Origin: Paludibacter sp.
GTDB taxonomy: Bacteria; Bacteroidota; Bacteroidia; Bacteroidales; Paludibacteraceae
Reading direction: 5' to 3'
Assembly (NCBI GenBank): GCA_028748945.1
Contig: JAQTOL010000048.1
Location: forward strand, 1 to 12,055
DNA length: 12,055 nt
Positions 1 through 7,504 of this stretch are shown here, one piece after another; position 1 is the first letter of the stretch, and each line of letters starts with the position of its first letter. The position numbers were made by a program, and so were the translations under genes. The notes under the pieces were generated by a model. That model worked only from the letters and a program-made list of their open reading frames with translations. It made no database searches and was not told where the DNA came from.

Positions 1-765
1 GAAATAGTTTTTATACTTGTTATACAGAGTGTTGAATCCATCATTCTCAACTACTATATAAGTAAATACCGAATCTTCGATATCCAATGGATATTTTTGC
101 AGAAAATTGTTGATGTTTTTCCAAACTGTGTCGTATACGGTTTTCCCATCAGTAGAATTAATTCTGATGGCAATGCTTTTTTCAGGATCCATCACGCTAT
201 CATTTAAACTCTTGATGTATTGGTTTTGCAGATAATCCGAGTTTCCGGAAAGATATTCCCAAATATTGTTTTTTCTTTCAACAATTTTATCGGTAATATG
301 AATGATTCCGTTTGCACTTCGAATATCAGCAGTGATTATTTTTGCTCCGTTAAATGTTTGGGTTTTTGGTTCGTAAAAAATATTTTTACCATTGACCGAT
401 TTGATAGATTTGTATAAATTTTCATTATCAGTGGCATAAAATTTATATACAATTAATGATCCCACTAATTTCCGCATTACATCTATATTACTTGTATCAA
501 CTCCACTCCAGGCGGCATTAGTTGGTGCAAACACGGTAAATTCGTTTGAGGTTTTCAACAATTCATCATATCCTGTTTTTTTCAGCATAGAAAGAAAAGT
601 TGATAATTCTGCCTTCGAACCAATGGCTTCGACTAAATCACTTTTCAACAGTTTATCCTGAGTAGCGTGATTTTCCCATGCATTTTCATAACAACCCGTC
701 ATGAGTACGCTTAGTACCAGTATCGGGAGTATGAAAAAGCATTTAGTTTTATGTTTACAATTCAT
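1..765 (-). CDS. FAS1 (fasciclin) domain lipoprotein, C-terminus beyond window
   Basis: Last visible gene of the minus-strand operon. The frame is open from ATG at 765 to the left edge (255 codons, no stop), so the 3' end is missing. A hydrophobic signal segment (about residues 9-22) ends in a good lipobox, LMTGC, with lipidated Cys25. The first FAS1 repeat covers about residues 40-163, with the core strand FTVFAPTNAAW (77-86) and the closing element NGIIHITDKIV (152-162). A second repeat starts near residue 168 and reaches its core strand, FTYIVVENDGF (234-244), at the window edge. FAS1 domains mediate adhesion or ligand binding. A surface or periplasm-facing outer-membrane role is inferred from the lipobox and from the SusC/SusD genes upstream. 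It starts 18 bp after the 590-residue FAS1 gene and resembles the N-terminus of that protein, which suggests duplication. The ligand is unknown. Confidence 0.88.
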   Translation of the reverse strand, partial: MNCKHKTKCFFILPILVLSVLMTGCYENAWENHATQDKLLKSDLVEAIGSKAELSTFLSMLKKTGYDELLKTSNEFTVFAPTNAAWSGVDTSNIDVMRKLVGSLIVYKFYATDNENLYKSIKSVNGKNIFYEPKTQTFNGAKIITADIRSANGIIHITDKIVERKNNIWEYLSGNSDYLQNQYIKSLNDSVMDPEKSIAIRINSTDGKTVYDTVWKNINNFLQKYPLDIEDSVFTYIVVENDGFNTLYNKYKNYF

Positions 766-783
766 AATTAATAAATTTTACTA

Positions 784-2556
784 TTAGTTATTCAAATCAC
801 CATTACAAGATTGATCAGATGGAGCTATTTGATCGCAAGCAGTTCCCGGATAAATGGCATTACCATCGATATCAAAACGTGGCCATAGTTGATTTTGATC
901 GACAGGGATAAACTGAATCATATCCCACCACGACGGCTGACTATTTCCACTCAACGTATCCATTCGAAGCGTATGCCTGCCGGTATACTCAACCTTTATT
1001 GCTCCGCAATTACTACTATTTACCACACTGATTCTGTATTTGGCATTATATTGTTTCTCGCCCTGATTCAAATTTACTTCGGGGGTTGCTTTATCATTAA
1101 AATAGGCTCCAAGATCAAAAACATTTGGCAGCACCTGATCTATTTTTCCTTCCTGCATGAAAGTCGTTTTAAATTTAGTATTATCACCTCCACGACGCCA
1201 GCAAATCCAGACATTATATACACCTTCTGTCAGAACCGGTGTTTTAATTTCCATCCATTGAATAACGTTCGGACGTAAGGGTATTTCAAAGTAATCATAA
1301 TGCACATATTGAGTCTTGGTATCGTACGCAGAAGCTACTGCATAACTAATTGTAGGATTATTTTTTCCTCCGAAATTTAACTCGGACAGTTCACCCGGTT
1401 TAAAGGTGACCCAGGATCCTCTTTTTCTGTATTCCTTGAGTTTTTTTATTTCGGGTTGATCGGTTAATTCCCAGTAAACAGCCTCAGGACCACGTTTAAC
1501 AGGCTCAATGTATCCATCCAAATCAATCATGACTCCATTGTAACAACTCATATCCGTCCATTCCGATTCTTTGTTAACAGTTACCCCTTTTTCAAATTTT
1601 GTTAAAGACTGATATTCATTCAAAATCAGAGAATCTTTATTCGTTTTAAATGTAATAACCTGATTTGTTGCCAGCGTCAGTTCGGCACTTGTTATGGAAA
1701 GGTCGGCAACATAAGCTAAACGATTAATGCAATGATATTGAGCATATAATTGAATTAATTTTGCTTCATCTGTGGCGAAATCGGGTTGTGCGACTTTCAT
1801 TTTTTCAATTAAGTCTGCCCGTGTGTAAATATTCTTCGTTGCAAAAGATTCATTACTTTGTAATATGGCGGTATACCATACTCCATCAGCAATATTATTT
1901 TTCAGGGTATCTGTCATACCCGATTCTTGCATTATGGACTTATACAATGAATAATTCTCCGGAAGTAATTCGATCATCTCTCCAACAGATTTTGGATTAG
2001 GAGTTAGCACATAGTTTATTTTGTGAATAATTCCATTGGCTACCCGTATATTTCCCTGTAGGATATCGGCTTGCCGGTTAACACGAATAACCGGTACAGA
2101 ATCAATGTTTAAAACCGTTTTGGTAGTTAAAAATTTTCCTAACATGGTTGCTAAACTTAACCGTCCATCAACAAAATCTTCGGTTTTGATTGTATCACGA
2201 ACGATATGGAATTTGATAAATTTCTCCAGTTGATCAACCGGTAAATCTTCCATCGATCCGATACCGTTCCGTTGGCAATAAACTGCGATTGCTTCATTTG
2301 TAGGGATAAAACAAGTGTTTGTGCCGTAAGCATGAAGCATTCCTCTAAATCCGGCTTTGTCGGCTATTTTCAGAAATTCCGTCATGGAAGTGTCCTTTTG
2401 CTCTATGTATTCATCAATCATTTTTTCATCCGATGTCAGAAAAGTCTTTCCCTTCAGGTAATCATCGAACACACAAGAATTGAATAAAGCCAGAGATGAA
2501 CAGAATAAGAGAATAAATGTTATTCTGCTTCCTGAATTAAAAATTATTTTTTTCAT
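784..2556 (-). CDS. Two-repeat FAS1 lipoprotein with beta-rich C-terminal domain
   Basis: Complete protein of 590 residues. The signal peptide ends at a serviceable lipobox, LFNSC (Cys28), followed by VFDDY; acidic residues just after the cysteine fit the surface-export signal of Bacteroidota lipoproteins. FAS1 repeat 1 spans about residues 45-185 (CFIPTNEAI at 82-90, a FH pair at 116-117 in the usual YH place, NGIIHKINYVL at 174-184). Repeat 2 spans about 190-352 and is degenerate (ILQSNESF at 231-238, NGVMIDLDGYI at 340-350). Residues from about 357 to 590 are not FAS1. They are rich in aromatics and predicted strands (GVYNVWICWRR near 445-455, HTLRMDTL near 528-535, WWDMIQFIPVD at 543-553) and look like a jelly-roll, possibly carbohydrate-binding, domain; this is inference. 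The gene follows susD by 12 bp, the position normally held by SusE-like or other surface glycan-binding proteins, so a glycan-binding job is plausible but unproven. Confidence 0.92.
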   Translation of the reverse strand: MKKIIFNSGSRITFILLFCSSLALFNSCVFDDYLKGKTFLTSDEKMIDEYIEQKDTSMTEFLKIADKAGFRGMLHAYGTNTCFIPTNEAIAVYCQRNGIGSMEDLPVDQLEKFIKFHIVRDTIKTEDFVDGRLSLATMLGKFLTTKTVLNIDSVPVIRVNRQADILQGNIRVANGIIHKINYVLTPNPKSVGEMIELLPENYSLYKSIMQESGMTDTLKNNIADGVWYTAILQSNESFATKNIYTRADLIEKMKVAQPDFATDEAKLIQLYAQYHCINRLAYVADLSITSAELTLATNQVITFKTNKDSLILNEYQSLTKFEKGVTVNKESEWTDMSCYNGVMIDLDGYIEPVKRGPEAVYWELTDQPEIKKLKEYRKRGSWVTFKPGELSELNFGGKNNPTISYAVASAYDTKTQYVHYDYFEIPLRPNVIQWMEIKTPVLTEGVYNVWICWRRGGDNTKFKTTFMQEGKIDQVLPNVFDLGAYFNDKATPEVNLNQGEKQYNAKYRISVVNSSNCGAIKVEYTGRHTLRMDTLSGNSQPSWWDMIQFIPVDQNQLWPRFDIDGNAIYPGTACDQIAPSDQSCNGDLNN

Positions 2557-2568
2557 GGCTGATAAGAT

Positions 2569-4170
2569 TTATTGTGCGTAAAAATCGTTTTGTTTTAATT
2601 CTTTATTAACTTCCAACTCTTTATAATAAATAGGCCAGTAATGGCTGTTATGCTTGGGATCTTTATATTTGGCAATCAAACTTGTTTGTTTTTCCGGTGG
2701 TGCACTGTTGATTGCTAACCGAACCAGGTATTGAATATTACTTCCATCATAATCTCCGCGCTTTGCATAGCGCAACACATCGAACCACCGTTTTCCTTCA
2801 TAAGCAAATTCACGGGCACGTTCATCAAGTATGGCTCTTTCTAAATTCTTGCCATCAATGTCAAGGGCTGTAAACTTATAATCAGAAGTATTTACCGCAT
2901 TACGGGCGACCCGTACCTGTTCCATTAACGAAGCAGCCTGACCGTAGGGTATTTGTGCACTCTCGTCATGAGTCTGTAAACCAATTTGATTTAATGCTTC
3001 AGCTTTCATTAATAAAACATCAGAGTATTTATAAACAATCCAGGGTGTAGTATATTCAATTGATGAGCGTACGGCCCCGGTACGGCTTGTCCCAACATAT
3101 TTCCAGACGACTCCGGCTCTGTACGAACAACCTGAGCCACGAATGTCCGTTGCATCGGGAGCTGACATGTATAATGCCGGTGGGAATATTATAGCATCAA
3201 CAATATCAGCTTTCGGTGCCAGTTTATTTACATCAGGTCCCAACAAAGAATAGAATGGGTTGGTTTTCAAACTGGTAAAGGGTATTTCAAAGATTGATTC
3301 AATGCTGTTTCCCTTAACATACGATTCTATAAACATTTTGTCGGCATCCGACTCATTGGCTACGGTTACAGTGTCAATAATTACTCCTCCATCAGAAATC
3401 TCTACCGGTAATTTTTCGACCGGAATGAGGCTGAACTTTCCGGACCCGATAATTTCCTGACAAAGATTATTACAGGCAGCATAATTTTCCTGCCATAGAT
3501 AAATATCCGCCAATAAGGTCTTGGCAGCCCAGGATGTGATACGGCTTTTATTTTCTTCTATTGTAGGATAGGAAATAGGAGCATTCATTGAAGCTATTTT
3601 CAAGTCGCGGACCAAAGAGTCCAGGATTATTGCTCCAGACGTTTTGGGAATTGAGAAATTCTGATTATCGGAAACAGATGCTTGTAAAACCAACGGAACA
3701 TCGCGAAAGGCACGAACCAGATAGAAGTACATCATAGCACGAATCGTAAGGGCTTCGGCTTCATATTCTTTTAGCTGCTTTTCTGTGAATGTCCCATCAA
3801 TTGCACTTACTGTAGGTGCAAATTTCAATACCGTATTGCAATTGTTGATTGTAGTATAAAGTGGCCCCCAATCTACAACTGAATTTGCCGATGAAATTTC
3901 ACCGTCAAGTACCTGAGTATAGTTATAGTTTGGTAGAACACCATTTGTTAACATGTCTCCACGTAATTCTCCCCACAAAAACATTTTCTCAACTGGCCCG
4001 TCCAATAGAGAGGCATAACAACCGATAACAGCTGAATTTACCTGTTCCTTTGTTTGCCAGAATTCTTGTCTGGTAACACCATCTTCAGGCGCCAATGTTA
4101 ACCAATCCGAACAGGATGTCAGGAGTGATGCTATAAAAACTGCCAATAAAAGACCAATATATTTTTTCAT
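2569..4170 (-). CDS. SusD/RagB-family outer-membrane glycan-binding lipoprotein
   Basis: 533 residues, a normal length for the family. The signal peptide ends in LLTSC (lipidated Cys20), followed by SDWLTLAPED, the typical start of a mature SusD protein. The early segment TRQEFWQTKEQVNSAVIGCY (33-52) and the late segment from ILDERARE to FDVLR (447-467) are SusD hallmarks, as is the C-terminal NSHYWPIYYKELEVN stretch. SusD proteins are mostly helical (TPR-like) and form the lid on the SusC barrel, capturing oligosaccharides outside the cell. The gene begins 20 bp after the susC stop, so it pairs with that transporter. The start at 4170 gives a complete signal peptide. Ligand specificity cannot be read from the sequence. 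Confidence 0.97.
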   Translation of the reverse strand: MKKYIGLLLAVFIASLLTSCSDWLTLAPEDGVTRQEFWQTKEQVNSAVIGCYASLLDGPVEKMFLWGELRGDMLTNGVLPNYNYTQVLDGEISSANSVVDWGPLYTTINNCNTVLKFAPTVSAIDGTFTEKQLKEYEAEALTIRAMMYFYLVRAFRDVPLVLQASVSDNQNFSIPKTSGAIILDSLVRDLKIASMNAPISYPTIEENKSRITSWAAKTLLADIYLWQENYAACNNLCQEIIGSGKFSLIPVEKLPVEISDGGVIIDTVTVANESDADKMFIESYVKGNSIESIFEIPFTSLKTNPFYSLLGPDVNKLAPKADIVDAIIFPPALYMSAPDATDIRGSGCSYRAGVVWKYVGTSRTGAVRSSIEYTTPWIVYKYSDVLLMKAEALNQIGLQTHDESAQIPYGQAASLMEQVRVARNAVNTSDYKFTALDIDGKNLERAILDERAREFAYEGKRWFDVLRYAKRGDYDGSNIQYLVRLAINSAPPEKQTSLIAKYKDPKHNSHYWPIYYKELEVNKELKQNDFYAQ

Positions 4171-4190
4171 AAATCTTTAGAATTTGTTTG

Positions 4191-7100
4191 TTAAAAAGAT
4201 GCTGATAAACCAATTGAGAAATCCATAGGTCTGCCTGATCTTGAGGTATCATATCCCAAACTTGAAATACCACTTTTTAAGGTAACCTCGGGGTCCATTC
4301 CGGTATAATTTGTCCAGATATAAATGTTCTGCATGGTTGCCCATAATTTCAAATTACTCATACTTAGTTTACTGCTGAGTTTTTTGTCAAGATTATAACT
4401 TACAGTCAATGATTTAAATCTCAGGAAAGATCCATCTTCAACGTAACGGTCAGAACCTAACCAGTTGTACCCTTTTTGCATTAATGCCCGTGGTAACAAA
4501 TCAGTCGGTGCAGTCGTTTCATCATCGTAGACATGTCTCCACCTTCTCAATACGGATGTCGCCTGATTATTAAAGCTGTACATATTTTCCATTTCCATCC
4601 GGGTCTGATTAATTACTTTCCCACCATAACGATAGTAGAAGTAAGCCGTCAGACTCAAATCTTTCCACCGGACAGTAGGTCCGAAACCTCCGGTTAAAAG
4701 CGGGTTCATATTTCCCAGGTAGACAATATCTTGTGAATTTATATTTCCATCGTGATTAATATCCTCATATTTAGCATCTCCGGGTTGAAAATCGTATCCA
4801 ACTGAAGGATACCAGAATTTCATTCTGACTTCTTCTCTGATTCCGTTTGAATTATACGTATAAATAGGACTGCCATTTACATCCTTTGCAATGGTCTGAC
4901 TTTCGTTAAGGTAAACTCCTTTATACCGATAACCATAGAAAGATCCGAGTGGATTGCCCACTTTTATGCTTGTCAGATATAAACCATTAGCAGCCGTAGG
5001 TGTTGATAAAAGTGGTATATTATCCGACAAAGAAATAATTTGGTTTTCAGAACGGGCAAATGTGAAATTAAAATCGACTGAAAAATCTTTTCCTCTTACA
5101 GGAGTGGTGTTTATACTCAGTTCCCAACCATTATTGTCCATAGTACCCACATTACTGCTGATATTACTGTATCCCGATGTATTTGAAATACCAACAGTTG
5201 GGAAATAAAGGTCATTGGTGCGTTTTTTGTACCAGTTGAAGTCAATATTTAAGCGGTTTTTAAACATAATCAGATTTCCTCCCAAATTCAGATCGGTCAC
5301 TTTCTCCCACCGTAAATTGGATAGTTGAAGTCCAGTTGAATAAACCCCTTGTTGACCCAGGTAAGTCCAGTCATAGGTACCATAGGTGTTGTAGTAAAGA
5401 TAATTTTTATCTACAGGATTCCCACTCTTACCGGTTGAGGCTCTAAAACTAAAGTCATCAACAGATTTCATATTTTTCATGAAAGGTTCACCTGAGATTC
5501 TCCAACGAACCGAAGCACTCGGGAAATAACCAAATCTGTTTTGGTCATTATATTTTGAGTCACCGTCGCGACGGATTGATCCGGTGAAAATATACCTGTC
5601 CATAAATTTATATTGAACCATAGCCAGCAGCGATAATGAACGGGCTTCGGAACTTCCTGAATTTAATCCCAGTCCTGAACCGATAATGTTCGAAGGTATT
5701 GAAGGATCTTGTAAAAAAGTAGACGCATTCAACGAACTGGTTTCCTGAAATGATGAATTACGTGAATCGTACGAACTATATTGCAATAAGCCCATAATGT
5801 AATTATTGTCATTCAATTTCGGAGTATAAATCAGCTTATTATAGGTCTGAACTGTAAAAGATTCCTGGGAAAGATCCGAAGAACGGTTTACACTGTTTTC
5901 AGGCCATAACCTACCAGTTGCAATTTGTGGCAGAAAACGGTTGTCTTTCGAAGTATTGATATCAAAAGCAAGATCTCCCTGAAATTTCAAGACCTCAGGA
6001 ATAACCCAGTATTGAATATTAAATTTAGGTAAAATCCGTTCGCTTTTTATTTTCCAATATCCTGTATTTGCCATAGCAACAGGATTATATATTCCTTTAT
6101 TATTAGAGGCACTCCAATACCCTTGTGGGGTTGATTCAGGAGAAAAATAATTCGGGGTCAGTTCACCTAAGGTATTATACTCGTAAATAGATTGATTCGG
6201 CATTTTTGTATAGGCCGTATTCAACAAGTCTGTTGTATAGTTCTTATCTTGATCACCATGCGTATAGGAAAGATTAACCTGAAATTTCAGTTTGTCTGAA
6301 ACAGAATAATCTAAATTTAAAGATGCTGTCAAACGTGAAAAACTTTGACCTATCACTGTTCCGGTTTGATTATAATAGCCAATAGACGTGCGGTACTGGG
6401 CTTTATCACCACCACCTGATACGGATAAAGAATGATCCTGGGTATAACCGTTTTTAATCAATGCTGCGTACCAATCGGTATTCCTGCCATAGTTATAATA
6501 ATAATAAGGATTATTCGGATCATAGGTAAACTCGGGAAAACTTGTCGTACTTAATGGAGTACCGGCATTTTGTGCTTCTTCAAGAATTAACGAACTATAC
6601 TGATCACCTGTTAAAGTTTTGATAGGAGCTGCAGGCGTATTCAATGAACCCTTAAAGGTATAATTTACCATTGGTTTACTTATAGTCCCACGTTTCGTTT
6701 TGATCAACAATACACCATTACCACCACGGTTTCCATACAAGGCAGTAGCGGCAGCATCTTTTAAAACAGTAATCTCCTGAATGTCTGCCGGTGATATATT
6801 CAGCAATTGAGCATAATTTTCGGCATCGGCTGTTGCAAAGTCAAAATCAGAACCAATGCTTGTATCATATGGAATACCATCCACTACGATTAATGGATCT
6901 GATCCGTTATTAATTGAAGTTGTTCCCCGTATACGTATGGACATCCCTGCACCCGGTTCACCACTGTTCGCCACAATATCAACTCCGGCCATACGACCCT
7001 GGAGTGCTTCATCAATGGACGCTACCTGAAGTCCTTCCAGCTCTTTTGTGTCAATTTTACTTACCGCGTATGACATATCGCGTTCGGCAATGTTTGCAAA

Positions 7101-7478
7101 TCCGGTATTAATTTGATTCCTGGCTGTAACGACTACTCCTTTCATTTCATGAGAAGCATCTTCCAGACTGACATTGATGACGTCTGAATTTCCGACAGTC
7201 TTTGTGGTGGTTTTATAACTGATATAGGAATAAGTGATTGTAGTACCAATTCCGCCACTAATTTTAAGTGTGTAATTTCCATCTATATCAGTAATCACTC
7301 CATTCAAAATACGGTGATTTTTATCATATTCAGCAACCGATACACCTATTAATGGTTGTTTATCGATACTTGATATTACTTTACCATGAATAATAGTCTT
7401 TGTTTGGGCCATCACGGAAAAAGTCATTAGCAACGACACAAAGACCAGAAAAAATATTATATAATTATTCTTTTTCAT
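4191..7478 (-). CDS. SusC/RagA-family TonB-dependent outer-membrane transporter
   Basis: 1095 residues. The signal peptide is cleaved after about Ala24 (SVMA-Q). A carboxypeptidase-regulatory-like beta domain follows at about 28-110 (IHGKVISSIDKQPLIGVSV). Then come a TonB-box-like stretch, VVVTA (115-119), and the plug at about 130-255, with the SusC signatures SIDEALQGRMAGVDIV (154-169), SIRIRGTTSI (180-189) and LIVVDGIP (196-203). The remainder is a 22-strand-type barrel ending in an aromatic residue, ...GLSASF. A calcium-type loop, DINHDGNINSQD (906-917), common in SusC proteins, is present. There is no N-terminal STN domain, so this transporter is not built to signal to an anti-sigma factor. 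It would import SusD-captured oligosaccharides using TonB energy. It lies 26 bp after the 805-residue FAS1 gene and 20 bp before susD. Confidence 0.98.
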   Translation of the reverse strand: MKKNNYIIFFLVFVSLLMTFSVMAQTKTIIHGKVISSIDKQPLIGVSVAEYDKNHRILNGVITDIDGNYTLKISGGIGTTITYSYISYKTTTKTVGNSDVINVSLEDASHEMKGVVVTARNQINTGFANIAERDMSYAVSKIDTKELEGLQVASIDEALQGRMAGVDIVANSGEPGAGMSIRIRGTTSINNGSDPLIVVDGIPYDTSIGSDFDFATADAENYAQLLNISPADIQEITVLKDAAATALYGNRGGNGVLLIKTKRGTISKPMVNYTFKGSLNTPAAPIKTLTGDQYSSLILEEAQNAGTPLSTTSFPEFTYDPNNPYYYYNYGRNTDWYAALIKNGYTQDHSLSVSGGGDKAQYRTSIGYYNQTGTVIGQSFSRLTASLNLDYSVSDKLKFQVNLSYTHGDQDKNYTTDLLNTAYTKMPNQSIYEYNTLGELTPNYFSPESTPQGYWSASNNKGIYNPVAMANTGYWKIKSERILPKFNIQYWVIPEVLKFQGDLAFDINTSKDNRFLPQIATGRLWPENSVNRSSDLSQESFTVQTYNKLIYTPKLNDNNYIMGLLQYSSYDSRNSSFQETSSLNASTFLQDPSIPSNIIGSGLGLNSGSSEARSLSLLAMVQYKFMDRYIFTGSIRRDGDSKYNDQNRFGYFPSASVRWRISGEPFMKNMKSVDDFSFRASTGKSGNPVDKNYLYYNTYGTYDWTYLGQQGVYSTGLQLSNLRWEKVTDLNLGGNLIMFKNRLNIDFNWYKKRTNDLYFPTVGISNTSGYSNISSNVGTMDNNGWELSINTTPVRGKDFSVDFNFTFARSENQIISLSDNIPLLSTPTAANGLYLTSIKVGNPLGSFYGYRYKGVYLNESQTIAKDVNGSPIYTYNSNGIREEVRMKFWYPSVGYDFQPGDAKYEDINHDGNINSQDIVYLGNMNPLLTGGFGPTVRWKDLSLTAYFYYRYGGKVINQTRMEMENMYSFNNQATSVLRRWRHVYDDETTAPTDLLPRALMQKGYNWLGSDRYVEDGSFLRFKSLTVSYNLDKKLSSKLSMSNLKLWATMQNIYIWTNYTGMDPEVTLKSGISSLGYDTSRSGRPMDFSIGLSASF

Positions 7479-7504
7479 ATTAATCTGTTTAATTCAATTT
7501 TCAG

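Noticed and set aside
889..1278. 129-codon plus-strand frame opposite the 590-residue FAS1 gene
   Set aside because: It is a shadow of a well-supported lipoprotein gene with clear domain motifs on the minus strand.
2557..2568. Transcript end between susD and the following FAS1 gene
   Set aside because: The gap is 12 bp with no inverted repeat; the genes appear co-transcribed.
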